From: a virus
IMG/VR virus record: IMGVR_UViG_3300048006_000111
Span: 1-51,805 of that record
Length of the DNA: 51,805 nt
Direction: 5' to 3' (one strand)
The notes beneath the pieces are model-generated. The model saw nothing but the letters and a program-made list of their open reading frames with translations. It was not told the origin of the DNA and did no database searches. Below, piece by piece: positions 35,160-42,965 of the stretch. The position numbers were made by a program, and so were the translations under genes. Each line of letters begins with the position of its first letter. Position 1 is the stretch's first letter.

Positions 35160-35199
35160 TTTTTGTTTTTGTTTTTGTTTTTGTTTTTGTTTTTGTTTT
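35160..35199. repeat. Six-unit tandem repeat TTTTTG in a leader
   Basis: Six copies of the hexamer TTTTTG (35160-35195) followed by TTTTA. On the minus (coding) strand this is CAAAAA repeated, just 2 bases before the ATG of the 154-residue gene. A-rich leaders replace Shine-Dalgarno sites in Bacteroidota, so the repeat probably acts as a translation enhancer. Its length may vary between isolates by slippage. Confidence 0.85.
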
Positions 35200-35228
35200 A
35201 TGTGATTTATCAGTTTACTCTGTTTGTT

Positions 35229-35465
35229 TTAATGATGTTTTTCATCATACTTAAGATCTCCAGCTAATTTTGAAATGTGTTTTTCATCAGCAGTCATATC
35301 TATATCACTGTGACCATGTTCATTATCATAATCAATATCTTCTTTTAGATATTTCATGTGGTGTATATCATCAGCTCTTGTAGCCTTGTAGTTGTGTTGA
35401 GTCACTCTAGTATGTCTGTGATAGTTACCAGAGTATTGTCCTGTGTATCCTTTTTTTGTATCCAT
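35229..35465 (-). CDS. Hypothetical small His-rich protein (78 aa)
   Basis: MDTKKGYTGQYSGNYHRHTR begins the protein; the rest is rich in His, Asp, Lys and Tyr (DDIHHMKYLKEDIDYDNEHG, HISKLAGDLKYDEKHH). No family is recognised. It is in the small-gene block before the capsid module. Nothing in the sequence indicates a specific function. Confidence 0.5.
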   Translation of the reverse strand: MDTKKGYTGQYSGNYHRHTRVTQHNYKATRADDIHHMKYLKEDIDYDNEHGHSDIDMTADEKHISKLAGDLKYDEKHH

Positions 35466-35468
35466 ATC

Positions 35469-35825
35469 TTATCTACCTACTATAAAGTCACTTACTGTTA
35501 TACCTGTTCCTGCAACTGCTGTTACATAATCTACAGCCACGGGAAGTATAGTTCCTGATTGTAAACCTTCAAATGTTATAGCTTGAGACGGTACTGGTGC
35601 ACCTCCTGTTGCTGATACCACTCCTGGTAAAATTACAGTTATTTTTGCATCACCAGCTGTACCCATGTCTCCACAGTATATAACAGATGAGTTTAAGTTA
35701 GTACCTAATACGCCTGATTGATTTTGAAACTCCCAAGCTGGTCTAACATCTATACTTGCAATCATTGCACCTGTCAATGGCATTGCTTTGCTTATTACAG
35801 CGTCTTGTGTTCTAAATAGTCCCAT
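35469..35825 (-). CDS. Hypothetical small beta-rich protein (118 aa)
   Basis: Reads as beta strands with Gly turns: AMPLTGAMIASIDVRPAWEF, LNSSVIYCGDMGTAGDAKIT, ending in AVAGTGITVSDFIVGR. The pattern suggests a small jelly-roll-like or virion-surface protein. Single copy, unknown role, transcribed between the 72- and 78-residue genes. Confidence 0.5.
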   Translation of the reverse strand: MGLFRTQDAVISKAMPLTGAMIASIDVRPAWEFQNQSGVLGTNLNSSVIYCGDMGTAGDAKITVILPGVVSATGGAPVPSQAITFEGLQSGTILPVAVDYVTAVAGTGITVSDFIVGR

Positions 35826-35835
35826 TTATTTTTTT

Positions 35836-36054
35836 TTAATATTGTTTTCCTTGAGCACACAAAACAGCATTTAAACCTTTATAAGGCACAGCTGCTTTTG
35901 ATATTTGCATACCTGTTATTCCTGAGCTAGAGCCCATTCCGTGTACTCTACCTTCTTGATCTAATGGTCCGTCCCATATAGCGCTTTCACCTACTACGCC
36001 GTGAGCGTTTTTAGATGCCATAGTTTCATTGTAATTTGGATCTGTTTTATGCAT
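35836..36054 (-). CDS. Hypothetical small protein (72 aa)
   Basis: MHKTDPNYNETMASKNAHGV followed by a Gly/Ser-rich tail (VHGMGSSSGITGMQISKAAV) and a lone cysteine near the end. No domain is recognised. It is likely disordered, sits in the same transcript and has A-rich leader sequence (AAAAAAAATT on the coding strand). Confidence 0.45.
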   Translation of the reverse strand: MHKTDPNYNETMASKNAHGVVGESAIWDGPLDQEGRVHGMGSSSGITGMQISKAAVPYKGLNAVLCAQGKQY

Positions 36055-36066
36055 AATTTTTTTTAT

Positions 36067-36465
36067 TTACATGTTAATCATAGGGACGTTCATAGACTGC
36101 TCTAGCATTTGTTGCTGAGGTTGAAATGTTCCTGTTATCTGTTCGTTTGGTAAACCAAAAGCTTTTTCACTTATAGGGCTATTTTGCATTTGCGATACAC
36201 CCATCATACTTGGATTAGAAGCAGCTAAAGAACCTTGATCAGAAATATCAGCAGCCATAGCTGAAGCTGGATCTGCAGGGGGAGTTGAACCCACTGCTGA
36301 TTGTTGCGCTGATTCTAAAGCACTAACTCTTGACGTTAAGTCTTGAATGTTATTATTACTAGTATTTTGACCAGTTGCTGATTGTGATTGTCTAGCTGCA
36401 AGTTTAGATGCTAAACCGCCTAGTAGCCCACCAGCAGATCTTCCGAAGTTCATGAATGGAATCAT
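36067..36465 (-). CDS. Hypothetical Gln/Ser/Ala-rich protein (132 aa)
   Basis: MIPFMNFGRSAGGLLGGLAS starts with a short hydrophobic Gly/Ala segment. The middle is a coiled-coil-like polar stretch (IQDLTSRVSALESAQQSAVG), and the end is Gln/Met-rich (TFQPQQQMLEQSMNVPMINM). It has the features of a small structural or internal protein. The ATG overlaps the stop of the next gene upstream (147 aa) by 4 bases. Confidence 0.5.
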   Translation of the reverse strand: MIPFMNFGRSAGGLLGGLASKLAARQSQSATGQNTSNNNIQDLTSRVSALESAQQSAVGSTPPADPASAMAADISDQGSLAASNPSMMGVSQMQNSPISEKAFGLPNEQITGTFQPQQQMLEQSMNVPMINM

Positions 36466-36905
36466 AGTGTATCTTTGTTTACGTTTTTTATGGATTTAGT
36501 CAAAACCTTATCCATGTAAGATTTACCGTTAATTATTTTGTTTCTTCTAGAGCTAGTAGGTATTTTTTCATCTCCTAGCATTATCTTGTAAATTCTATTT
36601 ATTAATTGCTTACCTTTAAAAGAAACTTTATATATATTATAAGTCTGTGTTGTTCTGTTTCTTTTTCTCCAAACAGTTATCCAGTTTTCTTTTATCAATC
36701 TAGACCAACGTCTATTATCCCAACTATAAGAATATACACCTGCTTCAAAATCTTTTTTCGTAAAAAGATCTACGCAGTCAAGATATATTAATAACTCCAA
36801 ATCAGACTCACGTAAGCTGTTGTTTTTACAAGCCCATTTGCGTATTATACGGTAATGTTTTAGCAAGTTTAAATCTTTTAAACTACTTGCGTCTAGCTTT
36901 TTCAT
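36462..36905 (-). CDS. Winged-helix-like small protein (147 aa)
   Basis: KDLNLLKHYRIIRKWACKNN, ESDLELLIYLDCVDLFTKKD, and RWSRLIKENWITVWRKRNRT give the helix-helix-helix-wing order of MarR/winged-helix DNA-binding domains, followed by VSFKGKQLINRIYKIMLG. Proteins of this type occur beside structural genes of marine podoviruses. It may regulate late genes, but no target is visible. Overlaps the GroES-like gene by 4 bases. Confidence 0.55.
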   Translation of the reverse strand: MKKLDASSLKDLNLLKHYRIIRKWACKNNSLRESDLELLIYLDCVDLFTKKDFEAGVYSYSWDNRRWSRLIKENWITVWRKRNRTTQTYNIYKVSFKGKQLINRIYKIMLGDEKIPTSSRRNKIINGKSYMDKVLTKSIKNVNKDTL

Positions 36906-37162
36906 AAAACAACAACCACATCTTGTGTCTTAATTACGTGGTATGATCTATCGTTAATTTCTATCTTGTGTCCAGCATGTCTATCGTAGTATATAACGTC
37001 ATCTTTTTGTAATCCAACAACTTCGTCTCCTATCTCAACTACGTTTGCTCTAATGTACCTTATATCGTCTCTATGTAAACCTGCTAAAAGTAAACCACCT
37101 TTTGTTTCAGTAGTTCCTTCTTTTATTTTTTCTATTATTAAATTTCTACCTACTGCCTTCAT
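36902..37162 (-). CDS. GroES-like co-chaperonin
   Basis: 86 residues (bacterial GroES about 95). The order is clear: AVGRNLIIEKIKE, then the mobile loop EGTTETKGGLLLAG, where GGLLLAG corresponds to the tripeptide loop that docks on GroEL, then VVEIGDEVVGLQKDDVIYYD and DRSYHVIKTQDVVVVL. It would cap the chaperonin encoded just upstream. The start overlaps the end of the GroEL gene by 17 bases, so translation is coupled. The usual bacterial order groS-groL is reversed here. Confidence 0.85.
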   Translation of the reverse strand: MKAVGRNLIIEKIKEGTTETKGGLLLAGLHRDDIRYIRANVVEIGDEVVGLQKDDVIYYDRHAGHKIEINDRSYHVIKTQDVVVVL

Positions 37163-38717
37163 CTATTCTCATGTTATTGATTACACAATCGGTAGATAGT
37201 ATTGTTGATGCTACGGAAGCTGCATTAATTAAGGCACTTTTAGTAACCAATAAAGGATCTATAATACCAAACTTAACCATATTAACCATTTTTCCTGTAA
37301 CTACATCTAGCCCTTTGCCTTTAGAAGATTCTAATTGCTTTTTTTGTTCAGATGTTAAAACCACACCAGCATTTGCTAGTAGTGTTGAGAAAGGCGCTGT
37401 TATTGCTTTAAGTAATATTTCTTCGCCAATACTTTTTGGTTTTAAAACATTAGAAGCGTTTAACAAAGCAATACCTCCTCCTGGTACAATACCTTCTTTA
37501 ATGGCAGCTTTTGTAGCACAAATAGCGTCTTCAACTCTATCGCTTTTTTCTTTTAATTCAATGTCAGAATTAGCGCCTATTTTAACTACAGCTACTTTCG
37601 CGCTTAGTCTAGCTAATCTTAATTCTAACCCAACTTGAATATGAGGTTTGTTTTTCTTTTTTAAATCTTCTTTTATAGTTGCTATAATGTCTTCAACTTC
37701 TTCAGAAACATCATTTACTTGTATTATCGTTTGATCTTGCGTAGATGTTGATTTTTCGCAAACACCTAAATAATCAACATGTATAGAACTTAAGTCATCT
37801 CCTAAATCTTCATTTATGACAGTAGCCCCTGTAAGTAAAGATAAATCTCCAAATATTTCTTTTCTTCTTAATCCAAAAGCTGGAGGCTCAATAACATTTA
37901 TTTTAATATTACCTTTCTTTTTGTTCATCACTAAAGCTGATAGCACTCCTGCTTCTATTTCGCCAATAATTAGTAATGATCTGTTGTTCTTTATAACATA
38001 TTCTAGTACTGGTTGTATTTGCCTTATTGAATCTACTTTTGAATCCATTAAAAGAACTAAAGCGTTTTCTAATTCAGAAACGTTTTTCTCTTTATTTGTT
38101 ATAAACTCAGCGTGTGAAAATCCTTTATTATATTCTACACCTTCTACTATTTCAACCTTAGTCACACCACCGTCTGACGGCTCCATTGTGACCACACCTG
38201 TTTCGCCTACAGCTCTAAAAGCATCAGCTATTAGTTTACCCAACTCTTTATCGTTGTTTGTTGATATAGTAGCTATATCGTCTATCATATCACCTTTAAC
38301 AGCTATAGAAATAGACTTTAAATAATCTACAACTTTCTCAACTCCAGATGATATACCATCTTTCATTTCTCTAAAGCTTTTATCAGAACCTAATTCTAAA
38401 TAAGCTGTTTTCATTATAGAGTGGGCTAAAACTGTAGCTGTAGTTGTTCCGTCTCCAGCTTCTTTAACCGTTTTACGCGCTGCTTCTTTTAAAAGCGTAG
38501 CACCCATGTTTTCAACAGGATCTCTTAATATAACTGAATTAGCAACAGTTACACCATCTTTAGTTATTATAGGGTTACCAGAGTTGTCCTCCATGATAAC
38601 ACATTTGCCGCTAGCCCCTAACGTGGAGCTAACAGCTTTTGTGAGTTGTTCTATTCCTTTAAATACCTTGTTTTTAGCTTGTTTTCCAAAACTAAGGTTT
38701 TTGACGATTCCGTCCAT
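37146..38717 (-). CDS. groL: GroEL chaperonin
   Basis: 523 residues. Conserved sites are visible: TLGASGKCVIMED (about 32-44), TKDGVTVANSV (52-62), the ATP loop GDGTTTATVLA (88-98), and IVPGGGIALLN in the C-terminal equatorial domain. The C-terminal GGM-rich tail of bacterial GroEL is missing; it ends NNMRIDEGSR. Together with the phage GroES it would fold capsid or tail proteins, as T4 gp31 does with the host chaperonin. A phage-encoded GroEL is less common than a phage GroES. Confidence 0.93.
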   Translation of the reverse strand: MDGIVKNLSFGKQAKNKVFKGIEQLTKAVSSTLGASGKCVIMEDNSGNPIITKDGVTVANSVILRDPVENMGATLLKEAARKTVKEAGDGTTTATVLAHSIMKTAYLELGSDKSFREMKDGISSGVEKVVDYLKSISIAVKGDMIDDIATISTNNDKELGKLIADAFRAVGETGVVTMEPSDGGVTKVEIVEGVEYNKGFSHAEFITNKEKNVSELENALVLLMDSKVDSIRQIQPVLEYVIKNNRSLLIIGEIEAGVLSALVMNKKKGNIKINVIEPPAFGLRRKEIFGDLSLLTGATVINEDLGDDLSSIHVDYLGVCEKSTSTQDQTIIQVNDVSEEVEDIIATIKEDLKKKNKPHIQVGLELRLARLSAKVAVVKIGANSDIELKEKSDRVEDAICATKAAIKEGIVPGGGIALLNASNVLKPKSIGEEILLKAITAPFSTLLANAGVVLTSEQKKQLESSKGKGLDVVTGKMVNMVKFGIIDPLLVTKSALINAASVASTILSTDCVINNMRIDEGSR

Positions 38718-38745
38718 AATTTGATTAGATTAAATTTTATTTATT

Positions 38746-39069
38746 TTACTTAAAGGTCTTAACGACTTGTGGTCCGCGAATATAAGAAAGTTTTTTCTCA
38801 TAGTGGTTAATTGAAGCATCTATAGCTTGCTCAGCTCCTTCAATTGTTTCGCGTCTCGTTACGTCTATCCATTTTTCGCAGCAGATATCCTTTTCTGGAT
38901 TACACTCGCAGTCTGGATCTTTGTATTCGGTTTGATAAAAACCGTTTGGTAATTGCACAATTCTCCAATTAGATTTTTTGGCAACATGCTTCCAAAGGTC
39001 TAAGGTTTGTTGTGTTGGTTGTGATTGTGGTTGACTACTCCACGTATTAGTCGAATAAAATAGTGTCAT
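38746..39069 (-). CDS. Hypothetical Cys-containing protein (107 aa)
   Basis: MTLFYSTNTWSSQPQSQPTQ starts with a polar tail. Then KHVAKKSNWRIVQLPNGFYQ, followed by a cysteine cluster DPDCECNPEKDICCEKW (four cysteines in 11 residues) and the helix TIEGAEQAIDASINHYEKKL. The cysteine group may bind zinc. It lies between GroEL and the S74 fibre gene. No homologue is recognised. Confidence 0.5.
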   Translation of the reverse strand: MTLFYSTNTWSSQPQSQPTQQTLDLWKHVAKKSNWRIVQLPNGFYQTEYKDPDCECNPEKDICCEKWIDVTRRETIEGAEQAIDASINHYEKKLSYIRGPQVVKTFK

Positions 39070-39150
39070 TGGTTTTGGTTTTAAATTGACATTGGTTATC
39101 GCTCTTCCCGAGCAGGGTATAAATATATTATTACAAGTTTTTACTATTTT

Positions 39151-42100
39151 TTACTTTTTTTGTTCTAAGGTGTCAAGTCTGGTTTCTAATGACTCAATTT
39201 TAGCTAAAGCTTCTTGTAAAGCGCTTGTTAATAAAGGTACTAATTTTGATTGATCAATTGATTGGTATTCAGGATCTCCCTTGTAATCTAATTCATCTTT
39301 TTGACCTGTAACGGCTTCTGGAACAACACCTGAAGCTTCGTGGGCTAAAAAACCATCTACTTTTCTTTTAACGCCTTTTTTATCCTTTATTTCTTCTTCA
39401 ATAAAGTTAAACCTGCAGGGTTTTAAAGCCTTTATTCTTTCTATAGAACCTGACATTGGCTCTATATTTTCTTTTAATCTATAATCAGATGAAGTATTAT
39501 AACTAGTAGACGAACTTCCACTTTGACTAATAGTACCTACAGACGATCCAGAGCTACTATAAAATCTCATGAAGGTAGATCCAACATTAGGATTTTTAAC
39601 AGATATACCAGCATTACCGTACCTTGGCCCGTTAACAAAAATACCATGCGCACCGTAAGGAGCACCTGATGTAGAGTTGTATATTTGAAGACCTATTCCA
39701 CCTGAATTTGAAGTTGGACCTTGGATTTGCACTGCTCCACTATTGAATGTAGATCCACTGTAGTTTACACCTAAAACATTATTAGTTGAATTCCAATATA
39801 AAGTATCAGAACCTATTGAGTTTGTAAATCCACTACCAGTCCAGACAGCTACTCTTCCACTTGTTCCTGGCGCACCTTTGACTATTCCATTATTCTCAAT
39901 AAACTTAGCAGGTGTTTGTTGTCTTTGTACTTGAGGTGTTGAACTCGAGGCAGAAGTGTAAACAGGTATGTATGTAGCAGTGCTATTAGTAATAAAATTA
40001 TCAACTACGTTTCTCAGGGTATTAACTGTTATTTCTCCATAAATATTTTCTTCAATATTCCGTAAAGTTAACCCATTACCACCAACACCCATTTCCATAT
40101 CACCACTTGTAGCTTGGATGTAATTCCATTGATCACCATCATCATCAAATATAATTTTATTGTCTTCCTCTAAATTTATTGGCCCACTATTAAATGTGTT
40201 TCCATTTCCAGAAATAGTACCATTTGATTGTACTGAAAATCGAGTAGAACCTCCATCTTTTATCCTAAAATTATCTCCAAAATATATATTAGTATCAGAA
40301 CTCGCTGATAAAGCTGCATTTGAAATTTCAACATTATTACTGTTATCTAAGGTAATTAATGTTCTTGCAGCTCCACTTGTATCTGTTCCTAAATAATCAC
40401 CATTGTTTGGTATTATATAATTACCTGAAGACAATCTATTAGTTCCAACAGCAAATGTTAAATCTTGGTCAGATGTTAAAGATGAACCACCACTCCAGAA
40501 AGCTATACGTGTACTTAATCCAGATCCACTTACATTTCCTGTGGGTACTGCATCTACATACGCTTTAGTAGCAGCATCAGTTGATACGGTAGGCGTAGAT
40601 AAATTCGTTATTTTATTTGAGTTTAAATTTATATTTGCCTCTGCAGCTCCAAAATCATCTAAGTGTATATCGCTTACTCGTATTTTATTAACTGGACCGG
40701 CTGCAAGTCCAGGATTGCTTTCCGCAGCTAATACATAAGCAGCATAACCGCTTGATGCTCCATTAATAGAATTAACAGCTGTGGCAGCGTGTATTAAATT
40801 ATCTGAATCACCAGAATCGTAATTTGCAGAAATAGTAACACTTGAAGCTGTACCTGATTTTTTTATACCGTCTCCTTCATTGATAGTTTGCACTCCACTA
40901 GTGTGAGCATCTACATAGGCTTTATTAGCAGCATCAGTACTTGCTGACACTGTATCTACTCCTTGTATTCTACCGGTACCACTTAATGTAATATCTCCAC
41001 CACTAATTGTTAAATCACCTCCAATTGTTGCTGCACCAGTTGCTTGGAAAAAAGTTCCAGATGTGCCACTTGCTCCGTTTCCAATTACAAGAGAGCTTCC
41101 AGTATCAGTTCCTGTGTAATAGTTTACATATGTTGAATGGCCATCATCAGAGTCAATATGTAAATTACCGTTTGTTGTTTTTATAACTGAAGCACCATTG
41201 TTAGCTGTAGTTCCGTATAATAATAGTCTTGCTGTTGTAGTCCCAGCTTGAGTACCTATAGCAAGATCGTTGCCAGAAATACTTAAATTTTCATTTGAAT
41301 CAATAGCTGTTGTTCCGTTCCATAAAGCTAATCTATTATTGCTACCAGTACCAGTTACAGTTCCTTGTGGTACGTTAAATGATGTGCTTAAACTATTACC
41401 ATCTTGTCTACCTATTGTTAACGTCACGGTAGACGTACCTGAATCACTAAATGAAGTAATACTTCTATCATAAGCTAAATTAGATTCAGTTGAACTACCA
41501 CCTGACCAGGTCATGCTCCCACCAACAGCTAAATTATTGCCATCATAAGTAAAATTACTATTACTACTTAGTGTATTTGTACCGTTCCAAAATGTTACTC
41601 TTCCAGAAACACCAACACCTGTTAGTGCAGAAGTATTATCAATTTTTTCCCATTTATCAGTTGCGCCAGCTTCTACAAACACAGCCCAATCACCAACTTG
41701 CCAATCAGTTTCGCCATCTAAGTTTGTGCTACCAGCAACAGATACATTGTAATAAAAACCAGGTGTACCAGATCCACTTGTAAGTGTTGGTGAGTTTGTA
41801 CTTGCGTTCCAGTTACCTTGAAAATTTAAACCAGAAGGTATTGTAGCTATTTGCGAATCAACATAAGCCTTGTTTGCCGCATCAGTACTTGCAGATACGG
41901 TATCTACACCTTGGATTCTACCAGTACCATTTAAAACTATTTGACCATTGCTGACAGTTACAGTACTTGAGAAAGTAGCTGCAGTTGCTGTCAACCCTTG
42001 GATTTCCATATTTTTATTAACCTCTATATGCTCACCTCCATTAGTGGTGATAAATCTCATATATAAATCAGAACCTTGCTTTACTTCTAAAGCAGCACCG

Positions 42101-42918
42101 CTATTATCTATTATAGAAATATCAGAACTACTTGGAGTTAAATCAATATTACCTATAATACTAACACCATTGCTTGCAGTTTCAAACTTTTTTAGACCAT
42201 TATGAAACAACATTGTTTGAGCATTTGCAGCTCCATATAAAGCGTGTTCACCAGTTGAAGTATTAAGTTTAACATCTCCATTAGCCTTTATCTCATTTAC
42301 ACCAGTAATATTGTTATTGCCCATTCCAATATTACCTGACATAGTTCCACCAGCTAGTGGTAAGTAAGCTCCAGTTGCTGTAGTGATAGCATTATCAACA
42401 TATAGTTTATTAGCCGCGTCTGTATTTGCTGAAACAGTATCAACGCCTTGTATTCTACCAGTACCACCTAAAGTTATATCACCACCCGAAACAGTTATAT
42501 CACCACCAAAAGTTCCTGTTGTAGCTACATTTAAACCTGCATAACTTCTTAGTAATCCTAAAGTCTCAAGACCATCACTTACTCTAATAGCAGAATTAGC
42601 CGCTACTCTAGTCATAGTAAGTCCATTAATATTTATACCAGAATCAGTTGAAGAAATAAATGATGTAGCGGTAGCTGTTCCTGCAAAAGTTGCGTTACCA
42701 TTGCTATTTAAAATTTCTAAAGCACGACTGCTTGTGCCGCCGTATGTTATATAAAGCTGAGTACCATCATTGTCTATTCTATTAGTGGAATTCGTACCTC
42801 CAGATGTTATATAAACATTTTCAGTAAAAACATTTGGAGTTATTACATTACTTGAAAAAGTTGCGTTGCCAGTAACGGTTAAAGTACCTTTTATGTCATA
42901 ATTACAATATTGTATCAT
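39151..42918 (-). CDS. Tail fibre with C-terminal S74 intramolecular chaperone (1255 aa)
   Basis: The N-terminus begins MIQYCNYDIKGTLTVTGNAT and the body is Gly/Thr/Asn-rich beta repeats. Repeated blocks of TGRIQGVDTVSA(S/N)TDAANK occur at least three times and a fourth degenerate copy reads STDAATKAYVD. The C-terminal 110 residues are a Peptidase_S74 chaperone: SSDYRLKENIEPMSGSIE with the Ser-Lys dyad around S1144/K1149, then KVDGFLAHEASGVVPEAVTG, and a final coiled coil, LQEALAKIESLETRLDTL. It trimerises the fibre and then cuts itself off. It likely recognises the host. Confidence 0.87.
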   Translation of the reverse strand: MIQYCNYDIKGTLTVTGNATFSSNVITPNVFTENVYITSGGTNSTNRIDNDGTQLYITYGGTSSRALEILNSNGNATFAGTATATSFISSTDSGININGLTMTRVAANSAIRVSDGLETLGLLRSYAGLNVATTGTFGGDITVSGGDITLGGTGRIQGVDTVSANTDAANKLYVDNAITTATGAYLPLAGGTMSGNIGMGNNNITGVNEIKANGDVKLNTSTGEHALYGAANAQTMLFHNGLKKFETASNGVSIIGNIDLTPSSSDISIIDNSGAALEVKQGSDLYMRFITTNGGEHIEVNKNMEIQGLTATAATFSSTVTVSNGQIVLNGTGRIQGVDTVSASTDAANKAYVDSQIATIPSGLNFQGNWNASTNSPTLTSGSGTPGFYYNVSVAGSTNLDGETDWQVGDWAVFVEAGATDKWEKIDNTSALTGVGVSGRVTFWNGTNTLSSNSNFTYDGNNLAVGGSMTWSGGSSTESNLAYDRSITSFSDSGTSTVTLTIGRQDGNSLSTSFNVPQGTVTGTGSNNRLALWNGTTAIDSNENLSISGNDLAIGTQAGTTTARLLLYGTTANNGASVIKTTNGNLHIDSDDGHSTYVNYYTGTDTGSSLVIGNGASGTSGTFFQATGAATIGGDLTISGGDITLSGTGRIQGVDTVSASTDAANKAYVDAHTSGVQTINEGDGIKKSGTASSVTISANYDSGDSDNLIHAATAVNSINGASSGYAAYVLAAESNPGLAAGPVNKIRVSDIHLDDFGAAEANINLNSNKITNLSTPTVSTDAATKAYVDAVPTGNVSGSGLSTRIAFWSGGSSLTSDQDLTFAVGTNRLSSGNYIIPNNGDYLGTDTSGAARTLITLDNSNNVEISNAALSASSDTNIYFGDNFRIKDGGSTRFSVQSNGTISGNGNTFNSGPINLEEDNKIIFDDDGDQWNYIQATSGDMEMGVGGNGLTLRNIEENIYGEITVNTLRNVVDNFITNSTATYIPVYTSASSSTPQVQRQQTPAKFIENNGIVKGAPGTSGRVAVWTGSGFTNSIGSDTLYWNSTNNVLGVNYSGSTFNSGAVQIQGPTSNSGGIGLQIYNSTSGAPYGAHGIFVNGPRYGNAGISVKNPNVGSTFMRFYSSSGSSVGTISQSGSSSTSYNTSSDYRLKENIEPMSGSIERIKALKPCRFNFIEEEIKDKKGVKRKVDGFLAHEASGVVPEAVTGQKDELDYKGDPEYQSIDQSKLVPLLTSALQEALAKIESLETRLDTLEQKK
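40925..42450 (-). repeat. Internal fibre repeats
   Basis: Three near-copies of a 20-25-residue block (TGRIQGVDTVSA...TDAANK) lie around 40950, 41910 and 42445, with a more divergent fourth copy near 40560. At the DNA level they share a stretch reading TATTCTACC(A/G)GTACC in the plus sense. Repeated blocks of this kind permit recombination and changes of fibre length. Confidence 0.7.
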
Positions 42919-42965
42919 TTACGTTGGTTTTATCATTAATTTAATTAAATTTGATTTATATGACA

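Noticed and set aside
37171-38325. Plus-strand frames across GroEL
   Set aside because: They are complementary shadows of a strongly conserved chaperonin gene.
39101-39113. Short GCTC-TTCCC-GAGC hairpin before the S74 fibre gene
   Set aside because: Only four pairs and no T-tract on either strand; too weak to call a terminator.
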